Positions 1 to 11,157 of a stretch of 64,000 nt of DNA are shown in pieces. The DNA is taken from positions 722,778 through 786,777 of the forward strand of contig NW_004457442.1 in assembly GCF_000313135.1 (NCBI RefSeq), given 5' to 3'. Made by a program: the position numbers and the translations under genes. Position 1 is the stretch's first letter. The number at the start of each line of letters is the position of its first letter. Source of the stretch: Acanthamoeba castellanii str. Neff (Eukaryota > Discosea > Longamoebia > Acanthamoebidae). Under the pieces are notes generated by a model that saw only the letters and a program-made list of their open reading frames with translations, was not told the DNA's origin and did not search any database.

Positions 1-74
1 AGGAGCACCATCGCTGCCGCTCGATTTTGTGTCTTGCTTGGTTCGCGCCAAAAGCAGAACCCTTTTTTTTGCAT

Positions 75-82
75 TTTCGAAA
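75..82. promoter_or_regulatory. TTTCGAAA palindrome upstream of PDK1
   Basis: An exact TTTCGAAA lies about 110 bases before the PDK1 start codon, in an AT-rich stretch (1-192) that holds no other recognisable feature. The same 8-mer occurs upstream of polyubiquitin, the RFX gene and, twice, the carrier-like gene, which is why I call it a candidate promoter element. The function is inferred. Confidence 0.4.
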
Positions 83-192
83 CGGATTTCATTTTGTTTT
101 GGCTCTTTGAAATAGATTTGAGCAAATGGAAAGGCATCAGGACCACCATTATTTTTTTTTAATTATTATTTGGGAGAGTAGAGCAGGAGAAG

Positions 193-2044
193 ATGGCCGC
201 CAACGGCGGGCCGCACGGGACTCCCCATGAAAATGGAGATGGAGGGGGCAAGCACAAACGCGGCAGCCACAAGCGGGGCAATAGTTTGTCCGAGGGCATG
301 TCGCGCCTCTTCTTCGGGCTCCGCGGCCTACACGGCGGTGGCGGCGGTGCCAGCGGTGGGGCGGGCGGGTCGAGCGAGGAGCGAGCTCCTACGTCCACGC
401 AGCAGATTTCATCTTCCTCCAAGGCCGCGAAAAAGGCCAAGAGAGGGCGGAGCCAATCGTCCAAAGATCGAACTTCCTCTTCCCCTTCCTCGTCCCCCTC
501 ATCCTCCTCGCGGGACAAGATTAAAAAGAGGTCGGGCGGCAGCAGCGCCCCCACGTGGGACCGCATCGAGCAGCCAGCCTCCCAGCCTCCCAGCCATCAC
601 CAGGTGCGCATTATTTCATTATTTCATTTTATATATTAAATTATTGTTGCCGTGTACAGCCACCCCTTTATCTTTGTGGTGTAGCAACCACGCCTTTTTG
701 TCTGTTTGGTTCTTTATTTATTTGTTTGATCTTTATTTGCCATTATGTATAATACAGCTCTTCCATCTGCACGTTTTCTAATATTCCTCTTTATTCCTCA
801 TTTTTCGTTGTTTGTTGGGCTGGTTGTGTGCAGGTGCGGGCCGCGCTCACGCCGAGCGGCAGCCAGCGAGAGCCGGCCGTGTGGCGGTCTTCCTCGGGCG
901 GCGATCTCGCCGAGCGATGGTCGGTGCGGCGCGGCGAGCGCGAGGCGGCCACCGCCACCGCCACGGACCACTCCCGTGAGCAGCCCGCCGCCTCCGCTTC
1001 TTCTTCGTCGTCTTCTTTTGCAACCACCGCCGCTGCCATCACCGCCGGCCTCCAGCTATCACTCCAGCCCGCGGCCAACGGCACCACGACCACGAGCGGC
1101 GCCGCCACGCCGCCCGCGCTATCGCCGCGCGAGCGCAAGGAATTCATCGGACGAGCGCGCACCGCCGCCACTCCGCCGCACCCGTCCGCCACCCAGCACA
1201 GGGAGCCTTCGCAGCAAACCCAGAAACGGCGGCAGCAGCTGCAGCTGCAGCTCCAGATCCAGCAGCAGCAGCAAGAGGGCCTCGACGAGACCGGCCCGCG
1301 GTCGTGGAAGGCGACGACGCCGCTCCATTCGCCGCTGTCCGGACCCAGCGAGGACGAGCACCCGGCGTGGGGCGGCGGCAGCGGCGCGACCAGCGGCAGC
1401 GAGGCCGAGGAGAAGAGATTCGCCGGGACCAAGCTCGGATCCGAACCTGAGTCCGGGTCGGAGACCGAGCACATGGCCGCCATTGGCGGAATGTCTTCAC
1501 CGACAACAGCCTCCTATACGTCGTCCTCCTCCTCGTCGTCAACCACTACAACGTCGTCATCGTCATCGTCAGCGGCGTCGACGGGAATGGAGCGGGTGCG
1601 GCTGACGAAGCGGACGGTGCAGGACTTTGAGTTCGGGAAGGTGCTGGGCGAGGGGTCGTACGGACAAGTGCGAGCGGCGCGGGACATCGCCACCGGCCTC
1701 CTTCTGGCCATCAAAGTACGCCCTCCTCTTCCTCGGCACACGGATGAGCATTTCCCTTTATCGATTTATTTTATTTTATATTTGAATTTGGTGCTATGTG
1801 TGAGATATGATATTTATTCATTCTCATGAATTCATGGTTGGCCAGATATTGGACAAGCGGCACGTGGTCAAGGAGAACAAGGTGGAACAGGTCAAGCGGG
1901 AGAAGCAGATCCTCGAGTCGCTGTCTCACCCCAACATCATCCACCTCTACGGCACCTTCCAAGACAACAACTCACTATGTACCCGCCACCACACCTCTTC
2001 TCCCAGCCTTGAGGCCTCGACCATCGTTCTCACTCGTCCTCACG

Positions 2045-2076
<32 letters not shown>

Positions 2077-4079
2077 GTGTGTGTGTGTCGCACACTAGTT
2101 TTCGCGATGGAATACTGCCCGAACGGCGAGCTCCATCAACACCTGAAGCGGGTTTGCACTTTCTCGTGCTCCGTCGTCAATGATCAGTGATCATCATTCC
2201 CACTCCACCGATCGCCTGACCGTCGGATGTCGTGGCGTGCAGTTGGGTTCGTTCAACTTGGAGTGTACACAATTTTATATTGCCGAGCTCGTCAGCGCTT
2301 TGGAGTACCTCCACTCGCAGGGTAACTACCCCCCCCCTTCCCTTCTCTCGTCACTCCAGGCTGTTTTATTTTATTTTTTATATTTGTTTATTTCCTTTTT
2401 GCTGACCTCAAGCGACTTCTTTTGGTTCCCCAGGGATCGTGCACAGGGACATCAAGCCCGAGGTACGCACCAACGCAAAACACAATTTTGAAATGTACAG
2501 CACCGCCAAAGACATGTGCTTGGGTTCTTATCATTTCTTTTCTTTTCTTCTCCCCTCCCATATTGTGTGCAGAACATGCTGCTTGGTGCCAACTTCCATC
2601 TCAAGCTCATCGACTTTGGCACGGCCAAGAGCGTCGGCCCCGACCAATACGGTACGAGCCGAGCTCCCCAATTACGCCTCACCGCTCGCGCGACCGTTGG
2701 CGTTCACACTTGCCGCCCCCCCCCCTCTCCTTTTCCGCAGCTCGTTCGACGTCTTTCGTCGGAACGGCGGAGTACGTCCCGCCCGAGCTACTGAACGAAC
2801 ACTACTCCGTCAAGAGGTTCGTGTCGTGTGTGTCGTGTGCGTCGTGTGGTGCGAGAGTGACTCACAAGCATCGACGCCATAGTTCGGATCTATGGGCGCT
2901 CAGCTGTGTGCTGTATCAATTCCTGGCGGGCAAGTCGCCCTTCCGCGGCGCCAACGACTACAAGACCTTCCGCAAGATCAAGAAACTCAAAATCAAGTTT
3001 CCCACCGGTACAGCACTGCAACGTTTCTACGCTTTCCCCCCTATTTTAGCTCCGTGCACACTAACCAGGCACACACCGCACGACACACACACGCACACAC
3101 ACACACACAAGGTTTTCCTCCTGTGGCCAAAGACTTAGTCCAGAGACTTCTGGTTCCTGATTGGACCCAGCGATTAGGTATTCTCTCTCTCGCGAGTGTT
3201 TCATCGCGATTTCTAATTTCTTCACACAATCATCTGCGCAGATTTCGCGCACCTCAAGGCCCACCGGTTCTTCGAGGGCATCGACTGGGACACGCTCCAC
3301 ACCACGACGCCGCCGGTGCTGGCCGCCCCGGCCGTGCCGGTCTTCGTCGACGAGGAGAAAGAGCGGAAGTTCAAGGCCCAGCAGGCCAAGAGCTCCGTGT
3401 GGGGCAAATTCCTCTTCAAAAATTCAGACGAGGTCATCATCCAGACCGGTAAGTGCATGTGTCATGTGTCGTCGTGTGTGGTGTCGTGTGCGCGGGTGCT
3501 CACCGCGTGGTCGCACACGCACACAGACCGAGTGGCGAAGATAAGCAAGCATTTCTTCGGGGCCACCAAGTCGCCCAAGAAGCGGCAGCTCATCCTCACG
3601 GACTTCCCTCGGCTGTTCTACGTCGACATCGATCGCATGGCGCAGGCGGGCGAGATCGAGTGGCGCTCCGACCTGCGCGTCGAGGCGCGACACGACAACA
3701 TTTTTGAAATCACCTCCGTACGCGCTACCTCTGTTACTTTATTTATTCACATATTTATATGTATCGTTATATATTATTTATCGTTATGTATTATTTATTT
3801 ATCGTTATTCATGAAAACAACCTAAAACAGGGCGAGAAGACGTACATCTTCGAGTTTGAGGCGGAGGGCCGCGCGGCCAAGTGGTGCGCCGCCATCAGCA
3901 GACTGCAGCGGCGAAACAACGGCGAGGAGGAAGAGGACGAAGATGATGCGGGTGACGATGAGAACGACTTTGCCACGGAGGACGAGGTAAACGACAGGGC
4001 ACACCCTCATGATCCACCAGTGATGGTGGTAGATCACCCAATGACGGCACGAGACGAAAACAGAGAGAAGGACAAGTAG
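193..4079 (+). CDS. PDK1: 3-phosphoinositide-dependent protein kinase 1 (PDK1-like) with C-terminal PH domain
   Basis: AGC-family Ser/Thr kinase expected to phosphorylate activation loops of Akt/S6K-type kinases at PIP3-rich membranes. Exons by phase-consistent GT-AG splicing: 193-603, 834-1715, 1846-1978, 2099-2151, 2243-2321, 2434-2462, 2573-2651, 2741-2816, 2883-3007, 3112-3177, 3242-3448, 3527-3717, 3831-4079; total 2580 nt, 859 aa. The first ~395 residues are low-complexity Ser/Gly/Gln sequence, far longer than in animal PDK1. The kinase domain starts near residue 397 with GEGSYGQV, then AIK, HRDIKPEN (~522), DFG in LIDFGTAK, and activation segment TSFVGTAEYVPPELL, whose Ser is the usual autophosphorylation site. 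SSDLWAL and the RLL..D..QRL ending follow the PDK1 pattern. A PH domain (~715-805) contains RRQLILTDFPRLFYVD-like strands (read here as KRQLILTDFPRLFYVD) and a KWC helix. An acidic tail follows. The start is the first ATG of the long first exon. Confidence 0.93.
2044..2090 (+). repeat. (GT)n microsatellite in PDK1 intron 3
   Basis: Nearly pure GT dinucleotide run with one CG interruption. It lies inside the intron at 1979-2098, just before the acceptor CTAG. Confidence 0.9.
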
Positions 4080-4312
4080 AACAGTTCTTTTATTTTTAAA
4101 AAGAAAAAAGGAAGCATAAATATTTATTCGTGCCTGAAATTCCTGGTGGCGTTCTGCATTGAGAGCAGAGGAGTTGAAAATATTTGAGGATCGTGGGTGC
4201 TCGCTAATTTCGAGCAAAAGGTTCAGCCAATTTGGTTATCTGCACCTCCGGCCCACAAAAGCAAAACCGTCGCGTACCGGCGGCAAACGAAACACTCAGC
4301 GCCAGACCAAGG

Positions 4313-5680
4313 ATGAACGCCATAGGAAACTCTCCCGCCTATGCAGTGCGGCAGTGGCGCTTCAGTGCCGAGCAGGGCAAATGGATCATGCTCACCGCCC
4401 AGCAAGTGGTAACAACATTCATTCCTTTATTTTTAATTTCTTTAATGTAGTGTGGTGTTGGTTTTTGTTTTGCATTGCGCAACCAACACTTCGTTGCCGA
4501 CAGGAGAGGGAGGCGGGCAATGTAAACAAGTCTACGCTGCGGATGGTCACCTACAACGTTTGGTTCGGCGAACACGCCCGCACCATCAGGTAACCACACT
4601 TCCTCCTCCTCTCTGGGCATCCCTGATAAGCCAGCAGCCTGCCCACTCTCATCGCTCTTTGTTGTGGTCATTCAGGATCCGGGCCATCCTGAGCATGCTA
4701 CCGGAACTTGATGCCGACGTCGTCTGCATTCAGGAAGGTACTGAGAGACCGCCTATGTGTGTGCAGTGTGTGCGGTGTGTGTGGTGTGTGCGGTGTGTGC
4801 GTGGTGTGCCGTCTTATGAGTGCTTTGTGGTTCTGGCGCACGACAGCGACCGACGAGTGGATCGCAGAGATGACGAACAACCCCTACGTTCAGAAGCACT
4901 ACACGGTGTCCGACGTCGACGGGCGCACCCTCCGCGGGTACGGCGTGGTGATGCTCTCGCGGCTGCCCATGACCAAGCTCGCCATGTGGTGGCTCCCCTC
5001 CAACATGGGCCGCTCTGCCCTCATCGCCACCTCCACCATCAACAACGAAACAGTTCGCCCCTTTCCCGAACATGCACCACACACACGACGCAACACGCAC
5101 ACGCACGCACGCCACGCACGCACACACACACGAGGCGCACATACACACTACTCACCGCGTGTGTGTGCAGGTGAGCATCGGAACCGTCCATCTGGAGAGC
5201 TTGGACCAGGCGCCGTATCGCGAGAAACAGCTGGAGATCATCGCCGGTTAGTAACCCCACCTGATGAAACAGAGTACTGGGCTTTTGTGTGCTCACCACC
5301 AACCTTCTGGGGTGGCGCCAGGTGCTCTGAAATCGTCGACGCACGCCGGACTGATGGGCGATTTCAACTTTGACTCCGAGCGCAACCACAACCCCGAGTA
5401 CGCACACACGCCTTTTTCACCCACGCAGGTTGCATCGCAATTCGCGTCTGATGAGAAAAACGGAACACGAACCGTGCAGCACGCATCCGCTGGAGAACGA
5501 GGCACTGGCGCGTCTTTACCCCGAGTATGTGGACGTGTGGGCCGAGCTCCACCCCGACCTCCGCGGCCTGACCTTCGACACCGGCGTCAACCGCATGATC
5601 AGTGGGAACGAGCAGATGAGGTACTCAATCAGTCGCTCACCTAGTGCCGTCAGTCCGTCACTGACCTAGGTGACGTATCA

Positions 5681-5728
<48 letters not shown>

Positions 5729-5972
5729 ATGTGTTGGCAGGTATGATCGGGTGATGTGGAAGTCGGGGAGGGGAAGTGGCGCCCCAGGTCCATCCAAATG
5801 CTCGGAACCCAGCCGCTACGAGGCCTTCAGGTGCTCATCACTGCATCCCCCAATTGGACGGCACAGATCAGAGCTGACCGCCAGGTGGCGTGTTTTCCTC
5901 ACACAGACCGTGTGGCCATCGGACCACTTTGGCCTGTTCACCGAGCTCGAGTACCACCGTCCCTCAGAGTGA
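4313..5972 (+). CDS. TDP2-like endonuclease/exonuclease/phosphatase-fold protein
   Basis: Mg-dependent phosphodiesterase fold, closest in motif spacing to tyrosyl-DNA phosphodiesterase 2; other EEP enzymes are possible. Exons: 4313-4408, 4504-4589, 4676-4737, 4847-5052, 5171-5246, 5322-5397, 5480-5620, 5741-5972; 975 nt, 324 aa. Visible EEP motifs are TYNVWFGEHARTIRIRAI (metal-site Asn), DADVVCIQE (catalytic Glu), GYGVVMLSRLPM, HAGLMGDFNFDS (GDxN), NRMISGNEQMRYDRVMWKSG and the final VWPSDHFGLFTEL (SDH catalytic His). The start is the first in-frame ATG, 96 nt before the first intron; the donor could be 4406 or 4409. In the last exon the frame between YDRVMWKSG and VWPSDH reads poorly (GRGSGAPGPSKCSEPS), while frame +1 gives GEGKWRPRSIQMLGTQPL, as TDP2 relatives would. 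A single lost G near 5769 plus a short intron (about 5831-5907) would restore it. Confidence 0.8.
5681..5729 (+). repeat. (TGCG)n tandem repeat in intron
   Basis: About twelve TGCG units in the last intron (5621-5740) of the EEP-fold gene. Confidence 0.9.
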
Positions 5973-6190
5973 GGTGTAGTGTGCTGGAACACATTCAAAG
6001 AAGCGGCCTGGGCATCCCACGCCTCTCTTTTTTATTCTTTATTATTCGCCACACGGAATTGGGGAGGGAAGAAGTTGTGGCTTGTGCGCGCACCAGTGGT
6101 TCGTTCACAAGTGGGGGACAGGTGTTCACAACACCGAACGGAGCACCACCGCTGTATCAGTCACTGCAATTGACACGGAGGAGGAAGTGG

Positions 6191-8722
6191 ATGGCTGACG
6201 ACGCGGGGTTTTCCACCATCTCCATCTCGTCTCGGCGCGGCCCCTACGAGGAGGAGCGTGAGGTCGAGTCCCTCCTCGTCCGCCCCCCTGCTGCCGGCGA
6301 CCGCGTCAAAGCCTTCCTCCGGTACCACCCCTCTCCATTTTTGCGGCGCATTTAATCTTTTTCATTTCCCTCATTTATTAATTCAAAATAAAATAAGTAA
6401 TATTGAATTGAATATCAAAATGAAGCGCAAGTTTGGTTATCGCGTATATATTGGACATTTTATTTTAATCTTTTATTATTTTACTATTTTTCCCGTTTGC
6501 AGACGGCATGGCTTCTTCATGGTGTTTCTCGCGACGCTCGTTCTCGTCGTGGTGCTGGTCATCGCGGTGGCCGTGCCCATGTCGCTCAGCTCCGATGACG
6601 AGCACGGCAGCGACAAGCCCCCCGCGTACACTCGCCCTTCTGCCTTTACATTGGCGTGTGCGTCGTGTGCGGTCGTGTGTGTGTGCGTGTGGTCGGTGTG
6701 TGTCGTGCATGCCTCAAGCTGGTGTCTATTCGCGGCTCAGGTTCGATTCGCCGCTAGCTCGGGCCAAGTACCTGCAGCAGCATTCGCCGCTGGTGGACGG
6801 CCACAACGACCTCCCGTGGGCTCTCCGCCAGATGCTCAACAACAACCTCACCGCCATCAACCTCGACCAAGTGCAATCCGGTCCGTGATCTGTTTTCCTT
6901 CTTCTTCCTCCTCCTCCTCTTCTACTTCTTTTGCCTGCTTGAGGAAGTGAATGTCTTGGTCGTCGCCGGCGTCGTGCTTGCGTGGTGCTGACGCGACATC
7001 GGGCGCGCAGACCTGATGACGGACTTGCCGCGGCTGCGGGAGGGCCTGGTGGGGGCGCAGTTCTGGTCGGTCTACGTCACCTGCGGGCAGGAGGCCTACA
7101 ACGGCTCCCGCGCCGTGCAGGCCACCATGGAGCAGATCGACGTCGTCTACCGGCTCATCGAGGTGCGCATTATTATTCTTATTTAATTATTTAATTAATA
7201 ATTCTTCGTTGAGTTATAATTATGTGATGTAATATGTCTAATTTCTTTGTGGTACAGCGGTACCCGAAGGACCTCAAGCTGGCGCTGACGGCGAACGACC
7301 TCGTGGAGGGCTTCAAGGAGGGCAAGATCGCGTCGCTTATCGGTACGATGTTGCGAAGGCCACCCATCACCCATACACCGCCACGCATCGACGCTGACAC
7401 ACAGACACACACACACACTTGTATATAAATGTCTTCTTCTTACACATCAGGCATGGAGGGCGGCCATTCGATCAACAACTCACTGTCCACGCTCCGAATG
7501 TTCCACCGTCTCGGCGCTCGCTACATGGTACAAGCGCACGCACACACGCACGCACATGAGGGGGAGGTACTGATCAGGTGGACGGGGTTGTGCAGACGCT
7601 CACGTGGGCGTGCACGCTCGATTGGGTGGACAGCGCAAACGGTCCCTTCCTCCACAACGGCCTGACCGCCTTCGGCGAGGAGGTAGTGCGTGAGATGAAC
7701 AGGTGCGACCCCTCTTCCCAGCCATGTTTCGTTCTTTCTTTTTCTCACCACCCAAACACATTGCAATAATGCAACAGGCTGGGCATGCTGGTGGACATCT
7801 CCCACGTGTCGCCGGCTGTCATGCACGCCGCCATCAACGTCTCCGCCGCCCCCGTACGTTTGTTTTTTTCTCCCTACTCGCCATCCTTCTTCCCCCCCTC
7901 AACATGCCACTCATCGCCATCCCCGCCGCCGCCGCCGCCGCAGATCATCTTCAGCCACAGCAACGCCCGAGCGCTCTGTGATCACATTCGCAATGTGCCC
8001 GACGATGTGCTGGACAGGTGCCGACCAGAATCACCCATTTTATTTATTACTATACCCCACAATATATATATATATAATATCACCATTTCAGTTTATCCCT
8101 CTCGTACAGTAGAGTGAACTGTTTTGTTTTGTTTCCTATTATTGGTGCGCAGGATTCCGGCCAACGGCGGGATGGTGATGGTGGTGTTCTACCCTGAGTT
8201 TGTGCGGCTCGAGAATCCCAGGAATGTCACCATCAAGGACGTCGTGAACCACATCGACTACATCAAGAACAGGATCGGTATACCTGCCCGTGGCGTGTGT
8301 GGCGTGTGCGGCGTGTGGGTGCGCGTGTGGCGTATGAAGTTGGTGCTGACGTGGCACACGTGTGTTTTTTGCGGGTCCCCTCCAGGTGTGGATCACGTGG
8401 GCCTGGGGAGCGACTTTGACGGGGTATCGTACATGCCTACCGATCTCGGCAACGTGTCCCGCTTCGTCGACATCACCATCGAGCTCATCGACAGGTGCCT
8501 GCCTGATCGGCTTTGTTTGCGCTCCATCCATTTCACAACTCACATGAAGGTCTGCGTGTCGTATGTCTCGTGTGTGTCGTGTGTGTCGTGTGCAGAGGGT
8601 ACACGGACGAGGAGATCAAGAAGGTGCTGGGCCTGAACACCATCCGCGTCATGCGCCAGGCCGAAGCCGTGGCGGCTCGGCTCCAGAAGACCACCCGCCC
8701 GTCCGACGCCGTCTGCTGCTGA
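6191..8722 (+). CDS. Membrane dipeptidase (peptidase M19) with N-terminal membrane anchor
   Basis: Zinc dipeptidase of the renal dipeptidase family, cleaving dipeptides, probably outside the cell. Twelve exons: 6191-6321, 6503-6625, 6741-6880, 7011-7162, 7258-7342, 7451-7527, 7596-7702, 7778-7853, 7944-8017, 8153-8277, 8386-8494, 8596-8722; 1326 nt, 441 aa. A ~43-residue cytoplasmic segment and a hydrophobic helix ([20 protein letters not shown], ~47-66) predict a type II anchor, whereas mammalian enzymes use a signal peptide and GPI anchor. Family motifs in order: VDGHNDLPW (HxD zinc ligands), GMEGGHSI (bridging acidic ligand), LVDISHVS and [10 protein letters not shown] (His ligands), [22 protein letters not shown] (substrate/metal Asp), and the C-terminal [19 protein letters not shown] helix. 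All key residues are present, so it is probably active. It ends SDAVCC, which could be lipidated (inference). Confidence 0.93.
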
Positions 8723-9234
8723 GGCCCCGCTGGGTCCTCCTCCTTCCCCAGCAGCCATGTATTTATTGCACTCCTCGTGCACGTCACCGCACACGCACAC
8801 ACGATTGTGCTCAGCGCCATGGCGTACTTCAATGTGGTGGCTATCCTCCTCCTTGAGCTGTTCGGGGCGGATTGGGTACACCACCACCGACCACGGCGGC
8901 ATACCGTGGTGACGTCAGTCGGCCAGTGAGTGGTGGTCTCCAACTTGCCAAGCAGATGTCAGGAAGAAGATGGACCAGTCGCCAACGGACGCATGACCGA
9001 CGGTGGCCAGTCCGCGATGGTTGTTGGGGCCGTTTGGGCCGGTTGGCCGCAAATCTCCGCCGGACTCTGATTCGCTCGTCAACGAACAGAGACCACGGCT
9101 GGCCTGTCGACCAGGCGACTCTTTTTAATCTCAAGCTTGGGCGCCTTTCCTTCTTTTTCATTCTTCTTCAACACACACCTGCCGACCACACAGGTCAACT
9201 ACAAACACAGCACACAGCACACATCACAGACAAC
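8723..9234. other. Intergenic region between dipeptidase and first tetraspan gene
   Basis: No conserved coding sequence seen, although a + frame stays open through most of it. The last ~65 bases before the ATG at 9235 are rich in C and A with almost no G (CACACACC, CACAGCACACAGCACAC), forming the 5' leader type described in the findings. Confidence 0.5.
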
Positions 9235-9777
9235 ATGGGCAAGGTGGTAGCGATCATCGGCATCACCGTGGCGGTCGTCTTCGCCCTGGTGAGCATTCTC
9301 AACATCGGTCTCTACGGCGGCGCCATGGACCTGGAGCTCGACGTGTGCAAGGGGCCGTGCCGCGAGCGCACCGGCGCGGTGGGCATCGTGGCCGGCGTGC
9401 TGGGCTTCCTGCTCAGCCTGGTGGTCATCGCCGCCCTCATACTGCCCCTCGTGGTGCCGGCCATGGCCGAGCCGATGCCCAGCCTCATCCTCAAGCTGCT
9501 CCTGCTCGTGTGCCTCTTCGTCGTGATCGCCTTCTACATCGCGGCCTGGTCGCTCATGGCCAAGGACATCCACGACTTCCGCGACGCGCTCCCCAGCGGC
9601 GCGTGCGACGACATGGCGCCCGACGTGTGGAACACGGCGCTCGCGTTCGGCCTCTTCGGCTTCTTCATCGGCATCGTCCTGTTCGTGGTCATCTGCGTCG
9701 CGCTCGTGGTCGACCGCGGTGACGGCGGCGGAGGTGGCGGCGGCGGTGGCAACCCGGCCAAGAGCGAGTACGACTGA
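9235..9777 (+). CDS. Four-helix membrane protein, tandem family copy 1
   Basis: Intronless, 180 aa; family not recognised. Four hydrophobic segments at about 4-27, 48-76, 83-110 and 138-165 flank a first extracytoplasmic-type loop containing C38xxxC42 followed by RERTG. A second loop carries GACDDMAPDVWN before TM4. The C-terminus is a short Gly-rich tail (nine glycines) ending NPAKSEYD. The overall plan (four TMs, Cys loop, short tail) recalls SUR7/PalI or claudin-like proteins, but I see none of their diagnostic W-GLW-C-C residues, so the function is open. It is the first of three adjacent paralogues on the same strand. The start ATG follows a CA-rich leader and aligns with the other two copies (GK..A..). 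Confidence 0.85.
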   Translation: MGKVVAIIGITVAVVFALVSILNIGLYGGAMDLELDVCKGPCRERTGAVGIVAGVLGFLLSLVVIAALILPLVVPAMAEPMPSLILKLLLLVCLFVVIAFYIAAWSLMAKDIHDFRDALPSGACDDMAPDVWNTALAFGLFGFFIGIVLFVVICVALVVDRGDGGGGGGGGGNPAKSEYD

Positions 9778-10138
9778 GCGCAGACCACAACAACAAGAAG
9801 AAGAAGAGAGAGGGCAAAAGCCAGAAATGGTCAACGCAGAGCCCGGAGAGCCGTTATTGGTTGCCTCAGGCAAATATATATTATTTATATGACATGTCAA
9901 TAACACAGGAGATTTGGCATTTTACACTTGCGGAATGCAGGTTATGCGCCCGCAGCCTGCCGCGGGAGATGTCCTGGTGGCACAGCCCACGGTGAACCAA
10001 CCACGTCAGTCCACAGCCACGGCCGCAACAAAGCCCACTCGACACTGCACTTTTCGCTCATCCTACTCTCTACACGCCAAGCTCGCGCCAGCGCACGCCA
10101 CTCACACATAACTAAACTCTCAGAGACACGACACCAAG
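9778..10138. other. Spacer between tetraspan copies 1 and 2
   Basis: 361 bases with an AT-rich stretch (9879-9910) compatible with the 3' end of copy 1, then a CA-rich, G-poor leader just before 10139. No other feature seen. Confidence 0.4.
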
Positions 10139-10705
10139 ATGAGTTCAGCTTGCGGCAAGGTGGTGATGGTGGTGGGCGTCGTGGTGGCGCTCGCCCTCAT
10201 GTTCGTGAGCGTACTCAACATCGGCCTCTACGGCGGCGCCATGGACCTGGACTACGACACCTGCCAGGGGCCGTGCCGCGAGCGTACCGGCGCGCTGGGC
10301 ATCGTGGCCGGCGTGTTCGGCTTCCTGGTGGGCATCGGCGTCATCGTCGTGCTCGTGCTGCCCCTCGTCGTGCCGGCCATGGCCGAGCCGCTGCCGTCGC
10401 TGGTGGCCAAGCTGGTCCTGCTGGTGTGCCTCTTCCTGGTCACCCTCTTCTACATCGTGGCCTGGTCGCTCATGGCCAAGGACATCGACGACTTCCGCGA
10501 CGGGCTCAACGGCGCGTGCGACGACATGGCGCCCGACGTGTGGAATGCGGCGCTTGCGTTCGGCCTCTTCGGCTTCTTCCTCGCCATCGCTCTCTTCATT
10601 GTCGTGACCGTCGCGCTCGTGGTCGACCGAAGCGGCGGAGGTGGTGGCGGCGGCGGCGGCGGCAGCAGCAACCAGCACCCAGCCAAGGACGAGTACGCGG
10701 CCTAG
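10139..10705 (+). CDS. Four-helix membrane protein, tandem family copy 2
   Basis: Intronless, 188 aa, and the closest relative of copy 1. Both share NIGLYGGAMDL, the CQGPCRERTGALGIVAGV loop (CxxxC then RERTG), LVVPAMAEP, AWSLMAKDIDDFRDG, ACDDMAPDVWNAALAFGLFG and VALVVDR. The N-terminus MSSACGK is three residues longer, and the tail is Gly-rich with SSNQHPAKDEYAA. The nucleotide similarity to copy 1, extending to synonymous sites in the TM regions, indicates a recent duplication or gene conversion. Cell-surface or endomembrane location is inferred from the four TMs only. Confidence 0.85.
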   Translation: MSSACGKVVMVVGVVVALALMFVSVLNIGLYGGAMDLDYDTCQGPCRERTGALGIVAGVFGFLVGIGVIVVLVLPLVVPAMAEPLPSLVAKLVLLVCLFLVTLFYIVAWSLMAKDIDDFRDGLNGACDDMAPDVWNAALAFGLFGFFLAIALFIVVTVALVVDRSGGGGGGGGGGSSNQHPAKDEYAA

Positions 10706-11157
10706 GGGTGGAAGAAGCGCCAAGATACTTTTCGAAGGCCATTTTAAGAAATATTATTTTATTTGGTACCACGGACCGGCGGTTGCTCCAGCCCGGTGTA
10801 GCAGGTGTACATAGAAAATTACATGAAATAGATAACCCCTATCCCAACAATCAATCACCATGATTGGAATGTGTTAACATTTTCTTTGGCCAAACGAGAA
10901 AAGAGCTTCTTTTCGGGGAGAAGAAGTGTGTCTCACCTGTCGTCTTTCGGTTCGGCCGAACACGTTTCCAGCCGTCCAGTGCTAAATGCATCACCGGTCC
11001 ATGCACCACCCACAAAAAGCGTCTGCGAGGAGTACGCCCTTTTTCACGAAATTGGACGGGCCAACAACGCCCTGTCTCCGTCAACGACAAAGGCGCAGTT
11101 CCTCCAGTGCCTTGCACACACCACAACAAACACACACAAACTACAACACACAAAAAG
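10706..11157. other. Spacer between tetraspan copies 2 and 3
   Basis: 452 bases. A + frame is open from 10864 into copy 3, but its sequence shows no family similarity and lies upstream of the ATG that aligns with the paralogues. The last ~50 bases (CACACACCACAACAAACACAC and following) are an almost G-free CA leader. Confidence 0.45.

Noticed and set aside
159..566. - strand ORF opposite PDK1 exon 1
   Set aside because: Antisense of the Ser/Gly-rich first exon; no start context or homology.
10864..11157. 98-residue N-terminal extension of tetraspan copy 3
   Set aside because: Not similar to the paralogues, whose starts align with the ATG at 11158. The last part is an untranslated-type CA leader.
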